A stretch of DNA of 64,000 bases from Gari tellinella (taxonomy: Eukaryota > Mollusca > Bivalvia > Cardiida > Psammobiidae). Shown here one piece after another: positions 43,480-53,765 of this stretch; within the stretch, counting starts at the first letter, position 1, and each line of letters begins with the position of its first letter. The position numbers were made by a program, and so were the translations under genes. The stretch covers positions 27,972,189 to 28,036,188 of the forward strand of contig OV277869.1 of assembly GCA_922989275.2 (NCBI GenBank), in the 5' to 3' direction. A model generated the notes under the pieces. The model saw only the letters and a list, made by a program, of their open reading frames with translations, was not told the origin of the DNA and did not search any database.

Positions 43480-45140
43480 TAATATTTTTCCCTCAACTAC
43501 ACTAATCTATGGAACTTGGACAGCAAACATTTGACGGATTTCGCAAAAAATTGCTCTTAACCCATATATGCCTTCCTATTAGCGGAAACCATAATTCCCG
43601 ACTAAAATTCTTCTTTAAGTTTATTTTTGAGATAAATTGCAAGAAAATTGAAATACATGTACCTTATAAAAAAAACAGTTGTCTGCATTTCTATTTGACA
43701 AAAAATTCGATATATTTATCCTTCTTTAAAAATGACGTCACTTCCAAATGACGTCAAATCGGGATTTTCGCGCCAAACTGTCAAGTTGTTGACTTAGAAT
43801 GTAAACAATGGCACTTAATGTTTTGCTTTCGAATGTACAAAGCTTCAGTGATTCGGTCATGGCTGTTCCTTTAATATAGGGTACACATTATTCGTGTTAT
43901 CAACCTCTAATATGGATTAAACATACATGAGTACTAACAAGATGTTAATTTAATATTAGAAATTGCAGCAAATATAATATATTATATATTGTAAATATAA
44001 GAAATGAACTGATGTTTTCCGGCGTTCAACCGATATAAACGACAGAAAATTCATGGTATTTGCCGATAATTTTCTGTCGCTTGAACGCCGAAAAATTCAA
44101 TTCATTTTTTAAATGTGGGCGATCTTTTTTATCAACAAGCGTTAAAGTAGCTGTCATGCTATAATTCAGTCACAAAACACAAAACTCAAATTGATCTCAA
44201 ACCGAGTTCAGAATCGTATAACAACTAATTCGCGCATGCTTCCAGTCCTGGAGAAAGCTGCACGGGACAAATCAACAAAATTCAAACAAAGTAGAGCGCG
44301 TCTAAAGATATATTGTTATCTCAGCTTTCGGTTTGACATGTTATTCAGAACATGAGCTTGGATAAGTCGGGTAGAGCTGTGATATGTGCATAAAAAAGCT
44401 GCACAATCTGGGATGAAGTGGTGCAATAAGCTCGTATATGAGCCCTATGCGATATTTCATTCTGCATTATGGACCTACACTTTACTGTAAGTTTGTCAAA
44501 GTTTCCCTAGTGTTAGGCCTTGACAGCGCAGCATGAATCTCATGCTCTTACATACAGTAATGGGTAGGACTGCATACATGCACGGTGGATTTTTATTAGC
44601 CTAAAATAACTATTCAGTTGAAACACGGAGTGGAATAATTTATGTTATTTCCACATTTTACACTGCCACCAACTACTCTTTTTTGATTCGAAAACAATCA
44701 AGAAAGTTTATCTTCGATTAATGTACGTATAACAAGTCTTCTTATCTATGTGGTAGCAGTTATAAAGACTCAATGATTCAGCCATAGTTTACATGACATT
44801 TATATGTATTACATTATGTTGTATTTGAGCATTAACGAAATACTGTATATATTATGAACAAATATGCTCTGTTCCATTCTCTTCATAAAATGGGTCCGGC
44901 GTCCTAATGATATGTATCAATGCAATCGCTAATATATTCAACAGTGTGCGTGTCCCGCTCACAATTTCCTCTCGGCTTTTTGCCATTTATTCATTATGTG
45001 TTAATTTATTCATTCGATAATTTAGTTACAGGGCATATCTCGATATTGGGATATTTTAGGGCTAGATATTAGGTAGATATATTTTTATTGATACATAATG
45101 CAACAGGCGTTACAATAAACGGTAATATGATATGAATTTA
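43480..45140. other. Intron of the MINPP1-like gene; one palindrome, otherwise featureless
   Basis: At about 44004-44112 an inverted repeat pairs CCGGCGTTCAACCGATATAAACGACAGAAAATT with AATTTTCTGTCGCTTGAACGCCG (positions 44018-44090). No coding exon was recognised. TGACGTCA-type words occur near 43734-43755. Confidence 0.4.
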
Positions 45141-45149
45141 TACGAGTTG

Positions 45150-45157
45150 GACAATAG

Positions 45158-45191
<34 letters not shown>

Positions 45192-45655
45192 CCCGATTTA
45201 TATAGTGCTTTTTTCACACAGGAGTTGTGCGTTCAAAAGCGCTTCACATGAAATTATATAAATGTACCTATACAAAGCGAGAAAAACAAATAACTACATT
45301 CACAATAAACATGATACAATATTGCGATGCATTGAAACATGGGAATTCTTTCAATATTGTTACCAAGATTATAAAGTTGTTTTAGTAAGTTTGTAAAAAT
45401 CATTTTTAAAATGAGTCAAATAATTAAAAGATCAATGGCATGATTAAAAATAGTGTTGTTTATTGTTGTTTTGTTAGTTTTTTGTTTCAGTGTAGAGCCG
45501 GAGAGTAGTTCACAAATCGTAAAACGAATGTTTAAAACAATACTCTCCGTGTTGTTTGGTTGAATTTGTTTGTTTGTTTGTTTCAGTGTAGTGCCGGAGA
45601 GTAGTTCACAAGTCGTAAAACGAATGTTTAAAACAATACTCTCCGTGATATACAA
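45150..45655. repeat. ATT microsatellite repeat and a ~112-bp tandem duplication
   Basis: (ATT)n at 45160-45190 followed by ACCCGATTTATATAGTGC and CGTTCAAAAGCGCTTCACAT, a module also present at 28150-28225. Then GTTTCAGTGTAG.GCCGGAGAGTAG..AATACTCTCCGTG occurs twice in tandem (45484-45562 and 45581-45650), each copy ending in inverted GGAGAGTA/TACTCTCC. Confidence 0.55.
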
Positions 45656-45756
45656 ATAGCTGATTATTACTGATCGAAAGCATAAATTACCATGATCAAG
45701 ATCTCACATTCTGTCAGAAAGGAGGCAAAGATAATGTGTGTTGTTTGGAAGGAATT

Positions 45757-46226
45757 CTGACAGGGAGGGAAGTTGCTTACATTCGCAAACAGCTTGAATC
45801 CAGACCAGACGCCGCGTAACGCGGCATCTGATCTGGAGTCAAGCTGTTTATTGCTCGTCATTCATGGGTTTTTTTTCTGTCAAAATGTCCAATATTGGAC
45901 CTTGAGAAAACAGGGCTGCCATATGTTTATCATGAAAAATCCTAAGATTTTCAAAGTTTCTATTTTTCATGCGCAGTTACTAAAAACAGGTTGAAAGTAA
46001 AGCAGAATGGGCCTTAGGGCGCATTCTGCTTTACCATCAGCCTGCTTTAAGCTCCCTTCTGCTGGGATTAAAATCAGATACTTTCGAAAAATCCTGAGAA
46101 ATGGCAGCCCTGAGAAAAAGCAGTCGAAAATGGTTGGACATAAATGTCTTATTTTGGGAACAGTGGCAAACAATGTTGTAAGCGGGGAATCGTTGCTCAG
46201 AGGACCGTTGTAGGGAGGGAGCACTG
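45757..46226. mobile_element. Family C MITE with a family J MITE inserted in it
   Basis: The C right end GTAGGGAGGGAGCACTG is followed by TA (46227-46228); the left end is truncated (GGGAGGGAAGTTGC). The hairpin is at 45785-45850. Family J copy 45911-46112 (CAGGGCTGCCATATG ... ATGGCAGCCCTG) is flanked by AGAAAA on both sides and contains the family A hairpin. Confidence 0.65.
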
Positions 46227-46550
46227 TACATCAAGAATGTATTTATTTATCCCTTCACTGTAACACTTAAACTAAACGCAAACGCAATGCAACAAAATGT
46301 AGAAAATGGCTACTACTAGTACTAAAATTTCAGCGATTAATTTTAATCTGAAAAAACAAACAGTTTGGTGCCTGATCAGACACCGTCTGACTTGATTCTA
46401 CATGGCTTGCAATTTTCACATCATGAAACGCTTTAATTGTGAAAGAAAAACAACTTATCCTGCGGTGGCTCTTTTCATTTTTCTAAGGAACGAAATTTGC
46501 AAAACTATATGTCAATACTTGCGTCAAGCCCGTCGCCGCCATACTTGTAC

Positions 46551-47204
46551 CACAGGTACTTGACACATACCTTTATTATCTATTAACCCCCCCCCCTTTT
46601 TTTTTTAATTTTTTTTTTTTTTTTTTTACTTTACTTCTATTATAGATGTTTATAACATAACAGATGGCGTGAGCGTTGAATAACACCCGTTGTTTAAATG
46701 TCATATATAACTAGTTGAATAACTATGCAAATGAGGTACGCCATTACGTCGTTTACTTGTGACGTCATTAAATGCGATCTATGCGTTCAATTTCCAACGT
46801 CTTCATTCCATCATGTAGATTTAATTTATAGATTGTTGGTGTAATTGATCAATACTAGATCTACATGAAAGTGTTTACTTATACATATAATAACATAAAC
46901 ATTATGCTAGTGAACGGGGTTAATTTGGAACAACTTTTTTTCCTGTATAGATCTACTTATATCGCGTTAAGCATTCACTTGATCTCAAAGGCTGCGATAA
47001 ATAACTTTTCTAGATTATGTTATAAAAAGAATATAACATTCGTGTTAATAATTTATTGGATTTATCAAACTCGTTATGAACACTCATGTAATATCTTATA
47101 TATCTATAATAGAAGTATAGATCTAGTAAACAAACAAAAAAAATATTTAAAAAAAAGGGGGGGGGGGGGTTAATGGATAATAAAGTATGTGTCAAGTACC
47201 TGTG
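46551..47204. mobile_element. hAT-type non-autonomous element with ACTTGTAC duplication
   Basis: 654 bp with ends CACAGGTACTTGACACATAC and the inverse, an 8-bp direct repeat ACTTGTAC on both sides (46543-46550 and 47205-47212), and poly-C/poly-G runs just inside the inverted ends (46587-46599 and about 47158-47169). 8-bp duplication and CA..G ends fit hAT. The interior is A+T rich with no transposase. Confidence 0.8.
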
Positions 47205-47334
47205 ACTTGTACGAAGTTGACGTTATCAGTAGTTTGACCTAGACTCGCGTGATCAGGGTCAAAACATTTGTGGAACTCGTATCGATATTTCTGCACTTTT
47301 CTACCTAAGTTTAGGAGCTAAAGCAAACGAACTA

Positions 47335-47580
47335 CAGTGGAGAATCTGTTATTCTTTCCCGTTTAAACGCAAACGTACGCAAACGCAAAGGACTAAAACG
47401 TAGAAAAGAACAACTTTTGGACAATTCTGATAATTCTTGTTTATCTTGGTGGCAAACAGTTTGGAGCCTGATCAGACGCCGGGTTACCCGGCGTCTGATC
47501 TGGCTCCAAACTGTTTGCACTGTAAATAATAGTTTTAGCGTAAACGCGTTTATTGGGAAAGAATAACAGATTCTCCACTG
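47335..47580. mobile_element. Family D MITE, near-identical inverted twin of 33137-33382
   Basis: 246 bp, TA at 47333-47334 and 47581-47582. Same hairpin core (47454-47519) with only a few substitutions compared with its partner, so both are young. Confidence 0.8.
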
Positions 47581-47769
47581 TATACTGGTGAAGCAAGTAC
47601 AATGGGTTAAACCTTATCCTGCCATAAATTTTAAGTTGACAAAAAACAAAAGACGAGTGTCAAACAATTTAGATCAAGATTAGACGCCGGGTTACATGGC
47701 GTCTTTTCTGGATCCAAACTGTATGTAGATATAAATGAAGTCATGATTGGCAGGCGATGTGTAAATGTA

Positions 47770-48264
47770 CAGTGGAGGAAACGATATTCTTTCCCAATAC
47801 ACGCGTTTACGCTAAAGCTATTGTTTCCATTACAAATAGTTTGGAGTCAGATCAGACATCGTGTAACCCGGCGTCTGATCAGGATTCAAATTGGATGCTA
47901 CTAAGGTAAAAAATAAACGATAAGGAATTTCAAAAAGCTGTAATTTTTTATATTTTACTGCTATGCGTTTGCGTTTCGTTGACGTTTAACCCTTTACCTG
48001 ATAGCCTATTTCTAGGATTGAAAATAGGTGACTACTTAAAGCAGGTTGAAAGTAGAGCAGAATGCGCCTTAAGGCGCATTCTGCTCTACTTTCAGCCTTC
48101 TTTAAGCTATAAAATGCTTGAATATAGAAAATATTCCCTATAATATATATTCATGACCGATTAAATGGGAACTATTTTTTCAGCGGAAGAATAAATTATA
48201 TGCGCTAAAAGGCGCTTCTATAAGGTAAAGGGTTAAACGTGAAAAAATAACGTCTTCTCCATTG
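47770..48264. mobile_element. Family D MITE interrupted by a family A MITE, next to a phosphatase splice donor
   Basis: D starts CAGTGGAGGAAACGATATTC (TA 47768-47769) and ends CGTCTTCTCCATTG (TA 48265-48266). Family A copy 47990-48232 with TTAA 47986-47989 and 48233-48236 sits in its right arm. The D end is only 12 bp from the GT of the phosphatase exon 48659-48278. Confidence 0.72.
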
Positions 48265-48277
48265 TACGCAGACTTAC

Positions 48278-48659
48278 TTTGCGTTAGAAATGTACGGTTG
48301 TCAACCCCGATTTTATCCTCTATTCTTCGGATCAGGTCACGGAACGATGATGATGACGTATACGCATACTCTTTGTCGTCAATCACGTGACTAGATATTA
48401 CGGATCTGTAATGTGGACATGCCATGTATATTCGTAACAAAGTATTATTCACGGAAACCTCACTGTCATCGCTAGTGTCCTCTGGAAACAATCCTTGGGC
48501 AAAACTAACAGCACTTTCTATAGTGCGATTCATATTTGTCGAAATCAGCTCAATCCGGGAATTCGCATTCGAGATGAGTTGTGTAAATCTTCCGCCTATC
48601 CGAGATCCGATATCGACCATCTCCTGACGTCCTATGGCGTTCAACATGCCAGGAGCATC
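48278..48659 (-). CDS. MINPP1-like phosphatase, upstream exon (alpha-domain part)
   Basis: 382-nt exon: acceptor CATCTATTCCAG/GATGCT (phase 0), donor ACGCAAA/GTAAGT leaving one base. Reads DAPGMLNAIGRQEMVDIGSR, RIELISTNMNRTIESAVSFA, LLRIYMACPHYRSV. LN.IG..EM..IG.R....F and the STN..RTI.SA.SF.GL segment are the MINPP/histidine-phosphatase signatures following the RHG active site (R in NRT normally binds phosphate). The exon with RHGxRxP should lie upstream on the minus strand; I did not find it between 48660 and the window end. Confidence 0.8.
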
Positions 48660-48825
48660 CTGGAATAGATGTCGGGATTCTATGACGTCATCTGTTTTAA
48701 AAAATATTTATATCGCCTGCTTTTATGTCACAGTGTACAGTATAACCCGGCATATCCGACACCTGGTTAAGCCAGAAACCTGCTTTATCCAACAATGACT
48801 TTCGGGCCCAAATGTCGGATGGCAT

Positions 48826-49070
48826 ACAGTCGAACTTTGCTATTTTGAACACGTTTAATTCGAGCTAACCCGTATTTTCATTTTATGATTTTCTATATCT
48901 CGAGCTCACTTAATTGGAACATACCCGTATTTCAAAGTTAAAACGTGGCAAAGTGGTTGAACATACCCGTATTTCAAAGTTAAAACGTGGCAAAGCCACG
49001 TTTCAACTTTGAAATACGGGTATGTTCCAATTAAGCGAGTTAGAAATATCTACGTTTGGCTGTATATCCC
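48826..49070. repeat. Palindromic element, AAAACGTGGCAAAGCCACGTTT core
   Basis: TACAGTCGAACTTTGC start, then two direct copies of GAACATACCCGTATTTC (near 48918 and 48960). A palindrome centred near 48990 follows, with arms CCCGTATTTCAAAGTTAAAA and its inverse. Related to sequence at 35365-35565. Confidence 0.5.
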
Positions 49071-49642
49071 AGTCCTGATTTAACCGGCACAGTGCTTTAT
49101 CCGACATCATCAGTCGGTACCGAAGGATGTCGGATAACATATTTCATATAGTTTGGATTCTGATCAGACGACTCCTTACGTGTCGCCTGATCAGGATCCA
49201 AAGTGTTTACAAATACATGTAACCATTGTACTCGGGGCAAGGAAGTTAAGGGGTAAACTATTACATACATGTAACACAGTTGCCCGTCGCATGCTATATC
49301 TCAACAACAACAACAATATAGAAATATCTTTTTCTACAATCTAACGCCATATTTAGACCTGCAACTCGTGTTTTGTAGGTATGAGTTATAAGATGAGTTG
49401 CAAGTCAAAATAGAGTGTTAGATACATGTAGTAGAATTTGATGTTTATATGATGTCGTTGTTGTTGTTGTTTTTAATGTTGTTGTTGTATAGATGAGTGA
49501 TATGCGATTTTTTTTTTACTTATTCGGGTTGATTTTAATAGTACGTAGCGTAAACGCGTTTATTGGGAAAGAATAACGTTTACTCTACTGTAAATGTTGT
49601 TTACTCATCCAACATAATTCAGTACTGTCTCAACACCGTTAA

Positions 49643-49878
49643 CGCTTTCAACCCTATACCCCTCTGTAGAAATAACTGATTACGTATGCAAACAGTGAAG
49701 ATCCTGACCAGATGACTCCTATAGGAGCCCTCTGATCAGGATCTGCACTGTTTTATAATTTTCGATTGGTTTTTGTTGTCATACCAAAAATGTAACAGTA
49801 GACTGGTTCAAAATACCTGTACTAGAAGAGTCCAAAAGGATTATAAATACCCACAAGAGAAATTTAAGGTCGAAAGGG
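49643..49878. mobile_element. Family B MITE
   Basis: TTAA 49639-49642 and 49879-49882. Ends CGCTTTCAACCCTATACC and TTTAAGGTCGAAAGGG. Core 49687-49752 (CTGACCAGATGACTCCTATAG). A hairpin core with no clear element ends lies at 49148-49210. Confidence 0.65.
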
Positions 49879-49948
49879 TTAATTAACCAGATAGTATCAG
49901 TGATTGTATAAAATGCCCTTTGGTTGAGCAACTTGCTGATAGGTTTAA

Positions 49949-50188
49949 CCCTTTCATTCCCAATGACGCTTAGAAGCGCGCTTTGCAAATAGTTTGGATC
50001 CTGATCAGACGCCGCGTAACGCGGCGTCTGTTCAGGATCCAAACTATTTTACACCCGTTATGAAATTTCTTCTGTCATACTGTCTTTTTTTTAACTTTCA
50101 AACGACATTGCAGGCAACAAAATTGAAGCAGACGACAATGAAACGGTGAAGGGGTAAAATTCTCACGAAAGTTTTGGTAGTGAAAGGG
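49949..50188. mobile_element. Family K MITE (TTAA-flanked)
   Basis: TTAA 49945-49948 and 50189-50192. Ends CCCTTTCATTCCCAATGACG and TTTTGGTAGTGAAAGGG. Hairpin core 49985-50050 (CTGATCAGACGCCGCGTAAC). Confidence 0.65.
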
Positions 50189-50409
50189 TTAATACATTCC
50201 GTTGGACTTTCGGGAGTGTAGTTGTCGTGAATATAATATATAATGGTCAAAGTGGGTAAGACTATTTTTATAAAAAAAATAAAAATAAAAAAAGTTAATC
50301 TCTGCAAAAACGAGTTCTTCTTTATACCTTGTTTCCATTTCAAGAAAAGAAAACAATGCAGAAAATGTTTTTAACATTTCATGTAATTATGCTGCTCAAA
50401 TTTGTTTTA

Positions 50410-50596
50410 ACCCATTTGCGCCCTGTGGATTCTTCCATGTTTTATACTGGATTAGTCCAATTTTTATCAAAGGGATGCCTGGTCAAAATTTTCATTTTCA
50501 TTTTGTTTCATTTTGAAATTCCTAATAATGCGGCGTCTGATCAGAGTCTACACTGTTTGCCTATGTTCCATATATGGGAGCATGGGCACAAATGGG
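50410..50596. mobile_element. Small TTAA-flanked MITE with half a hairpin core
   Basis: TTAA 50406-50409 and 50597-50600. Ends CCCATTTGCGCCCTGTGG and CATGGGCACAAATGGG. One arm of the shared core (GCGGCGTCTGATCAGAGTC, near 50531-50550) remains. Confidence 0.6.
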
Positions 50597-50857
50597 TTAA
50601 CAACGCTATTGTATATTTTATTTCTTCTTTTCAGGGTTGAAACTGTTTTTTGGTTTCACCAGTGCGTGTATCTGTGTTATGCTCGTTGTAATGCAATGGA
50701 CGTATCCGGATATCGAAAAGGTATTTTAGACAGGCTGCAGACTTTTCCCCTTTGACAGTTAGCGCTATAAATAAGAAAACCATACTTTCAGAGCCATATA
50801 TAAGAGGGAGTAAACTGAACAAAACAAGCCTTTTCTTGCTCATTTCATCATCAAATT

Positions 50858-51263
50858 CTAAGGTGGAACTACTCATTAGAGTCGTCTCAAAGAGAGACGA
50901 TTCTAATGAGTTGTGACACCATAGGGTTTAATGCAGAAATAAATATTTTAGTTTTTTGAAATACGCAGCTTATCTGGAGCCATATATCATGACTGAAATT
51001 GTTTGATCAGCTTAGCCCATTATCCCATAGTCTCTTCCTTGTTTCGAAGATAAGTGACCACTTAAAGCAGGTTGAAAGTAAAACAGAATGTGCCTTAAAG
51101 GCACATTCTGCGCTTCCTTCAGCCGTCTTCAAGCTACCATCTGCTGCGATATACATGTAAAAACTATTTTTTATGTTACATATGCATTACTGTATAAATT
51201 GGAACTATTTTCTTAAGTGGAGGGACACATAAAATGCGTAAAAAGGTTTATTTCTGGAGTTAT
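50858..51263. repeat. Family I palindrome followed by a decayed family A MITE
   Basis: CTAAGGTGGAACTACTCATTAG with inverse TGTGACACCATAGGG (50860-50930), then a family A copy from about 51014 (CCCATTATCCCATAGTC) to TTTCTGGAGTTATG near 51265, with one TTAAAGCAGGTTGAAAGTAA arm. Confidence 0.5.
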
Positions 51264-51931
51264 GTATTCATGCTTGAGACTCGAACTGGATAAGGAAAGT
51301 TGAAGAACAAATAATTTGCAGGGAATAAACAAACAATCATGCAACTATTAGTCTGATAAATATATTATTTTAATACTGAATTCCCTTTTTCAATGGTTTT
51401 TCATTGGTGCCTCTTACAGAGTCCAGCACAGATTTCTCCTGGCTAGGTAAACACAATCTAGTATGAATAATCTGAGTACATTCTATAAATAGCATATAAA
51501 GCGATGTCATTTCAGTTCATGCTGTGACTTATCGAGTTATGTGATCCTATCATGCATTATGCCATCGTGTAGGCAAAATAATCGCTCTTTAAAATAATAT
51601 ATCACATATTACTTTTTGAAGCACCTTCATATTACGACAAGATAAGATATATTATCGCATTGATGTAGTAATGGATAAATGATTGTTTTCGAAGAAAATA
51701 TTTTTAAGGTAATACGGTAATAAGGTAATACCACTAATACGATCGGGCCAATTTTGGTCAATATCGGTACTCTACGGAGAGCGATCGGTCATTCTCGTCA
51801 ACTGTCGGTCGCCAGTTGACGAGAATAGCCGATCGCTGTGCGTAGAGCCCTGAGTTTAGTTCGATCTCAAGGGATCCTGAAGTTTCAAAAGTTAATTTCA
51901 GGTCAACCAATCACGAAGATATTTTGTGCAG
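51264..51931. other. Upstream of the fucosyltransferase exon; hairpin near 51770-51850
   Basis: The upstream exon(s) encoding the cytoplasmic tail and membrane anchor of the transferase were not identified here. An imperfect inverted repeat pairs GATCGGTCATTCTCGTCAAC with GTTGACGAGAATAGCCGATC at 51783-51836. Confidence 0.35.
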
Positions 51932-53020
51932 GATACCGTTCGACTTGTTAGAAACTACACGATTCTTTGGTTTAACCCACCGCACATTATCCACCTTCGT
52001 CCAAATGCCAAATACTGTGGTTTCGATGCTTGTCAATATAACAACTGCCGCATGATATTTAATAGATCTCATAAAAAAGATAGTGATGCAGTGATATTTG
52101 ACGGAAAATTTGTTGGTCCACGTACAGTATTCAAACGACCCATTGGCCAGGTATGGATATTTGCAGAGCACGAGTCCCCTGCACTTTATGGTAGTGGACC
52201 ATGGAGAAAATCGCCTTGGAGCCATAGTTTCAATTGGACAATGACGTACGATAGATCAAATACAGATATATATTTGCCGTATGGTGAATTGCGAAAACGG
52301 CACACCCTACCAATCAGGAACTATACCAATATCGCCTCGAATAAGTCTAATGACATTCTAATGATCAGCTCGCATTGCCCGACAGATTCAAGAAGAGAAT
52401 CATTTGTTTCGAAGTTACAGGAACATATAAATGTAACAATTTTGGGAAACTGTGGAGAAAAATGGAACTGCGGAACAAGATTTGCCCACGATGATCATTG
52501 TTTTCAGATATTGAATAAGTATAAATTTTTCTTGGCCTTTGAAAATGCCTTTTGCCATCAATACTTCACGGAGAAATTTTTTGATAATTTTAATTATAAT
52601 ACTATTTTAGTAACAAGAGGAGGACGAAAGGGTGAAGTTTCAAATTTGTTTCCAAATGACACATTTATTTCTACGGATAATTTTAATTCAATAGAACATT
52701 TATCTAAGTATTTGAGGAATATTGCTGGGTCAGTTGAAAAATATGCAGAGCTGTTAAAGAGGAAAGACCAGTACTATTCTGTTGGTTTTACGAGTGTGTA
52801 TCAGCGTGCAATGTGTGACATCTGCAAACGAATGAACAATCAAGACAAATACCGGAAGACTATTTCTGACATGTACAAACACGTTTATGCCAATAAGTCT
52901 TGTAGAATGCCTGACGATATAAAATCAAACACCCAACAACTTTACAAATATTACACCCTTATCATTCCCTCCTGTCAAATGATATCAGTCTTGCATTTTC
53001 ATTTTTTCTTTGGAGCTTAA
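51932..53020 (+). CDS. Alpha-1,3-fucosyltransferase (GT10 family), catalytic exon
   Basis: Golgi type II membrane enzyme that transfers fucose from GDP-fucose to N-acetylglucosamine (or core GlcNAc) of glycans. One exon holds the whole catalytic region. The start follows acceptor ATATTTTGTGCAG/GATACC (no suitable ATG, so an upstream anchor exon is missing). N-terminal GT10 part: ILWFNPPHII, YCGFDACQYNNCRMI, DAVIFDGKF, QVWIFAEHESPALYG. C-terminal GT10 part: GNCG, FFLAFENAFCHQYFTEKFFD (the alpha-1,3-FucT signature, near 52530-52585) and RGG. It ends with CDICKRMNN, which is near the usual C-terminus; about 30 further residues (LYKYYTLIIPSCQM) before the stop at 53018-53020 are atypical and may be read-through past a donor. 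AATAAA at 53467-53472. The exact subfamily (FUT-C-like, glycoprotein 3-alpha-L-fucosyltransferase A) is not resolved. Confidence 0.85.
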   Translation, partial: DTVRLVRNYTILWFNPPHIIHLRPNAKYCGFDACQYNNCRMIFNRSHKKDSDAVIFDGKFVGPRTVFKRPIGQVWIFAEHESPALYGSGPWRKSPWSHSFNWTMTYDRSNTDIYLPYGELRKRHTLPIRNYTNIASNKSNDILMISSHCPTDSRRESFVSKLQEHINVTILGNCGEKWNCGTRFAHDDHCFQILNKYKFFLAFENAFCHQYFTEKFFDNFNYNTILVTRGGRKGEVSNLFPNDTFISTDNFNSIEHLSKYLRNIAGSVEKYAELLKRKDQYYSVGFTSVYQRAMCDICKRMNNQDKYRKTISDMYKHVYANKSCRMPDDIKSNTQQLYKYYTLIIPSCQMISVLHFHFFFGA

Positions 53021-53295
53021 GTTTTTATACGGGTATATAACAGAGGATGTTTTAGTTTATTAGACCAAGAGTATCCCCTCTTCCAAGCACTTAACGGAAG
53101 GCATGTCGTTTGCAGATTATTTTTAAAAAAAGATGAAAGGAAAACAAAATGCTCATAATGTTATACGCCAATGGAAATATCTAGAATGGGAATATCTAGA
53201 ATATGATGTGTTATCTGCACTTCGTTCTAAAATGAAATGTCGACCATCATGATTAACTGTTGTTTACCTATTGCTGTTTTATTTAGATCGCTACA

Positions 53296-53400
53296 GTTGT
53301 ATAGGTATTGGTGGCCTAGTGGTTAAGCGTGCGGTCTAATGATTCTCATTCTGAGGTCGTGAGATCTAATCTTGAGAAAACCATATTTTAATTTTTCATT
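53296..53400 (+). pseudogene. tRNA-derived sequence (SINE head)
   Basis: TATTGGTGGCCTAGTGGTTA looks like a tRNA 5' part with an A box; GAGGTCGTGAGATCTAATC is a decayed B box (expected GGTTCGAATCC). A second tRNA-like unit lies in the opposite orientation 250 bp away. Confidence 0.4.
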
Positions 53401-53644
53401 TCGTTTTCAATATTTTCGTTGTCAATTGCTTTTAATGCGCTTATATCCTTTTTTAATATTAACATGAATAAAGAATAATAGGATGATGTTGAGGGAAATG
53501 AAGTATTACATGTACACTCTGTCTTCTTTTTACTGATTACACATTCGTGTTATGATCCTATTATTGCTCACTATAAACGTGCAGTGATAAATCATTGCAA
53601 CTCTATGAGAAAAGAAACAATGCAAATTCTAAATAAACTTAAAA

Positions 53645-53765
53645 AAGATTAAAGCACCAAATATGGGATTCGAACTCGCGACATCTGCGTGAAAGTCTAA
53701 CAGCATAACCGCCACATCACAATGACCTATTCCTATACCAATACATTTGTCGAATAAACATATAT
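53645..53765 (-). pseudogene. tRNA-derived sequence, inverted partner
   Basis: On the minus strand: TATTGGTATAGGAATAGGTC, TGTGGCGGTTATGCTG, then GTCGCGAGTTCGAATCCC, a good B box. Together with 53296-53400 it forms an inverted pair with TATAGGTATTGGT-type ends. Stems do not close as a functional tRNA. Confidence 0.4.

Noticed and set aside
50631..50876. Minus-strand frame with a signal-peptide-like start (KKRLVLFSLLPLIYG), tested as a missing first exon of the MINPP-like gene
   Set aside because: It overlaps a family I palindrome, has no RHGxRxP motif, and no donor in the phase required by the exon at 48659.
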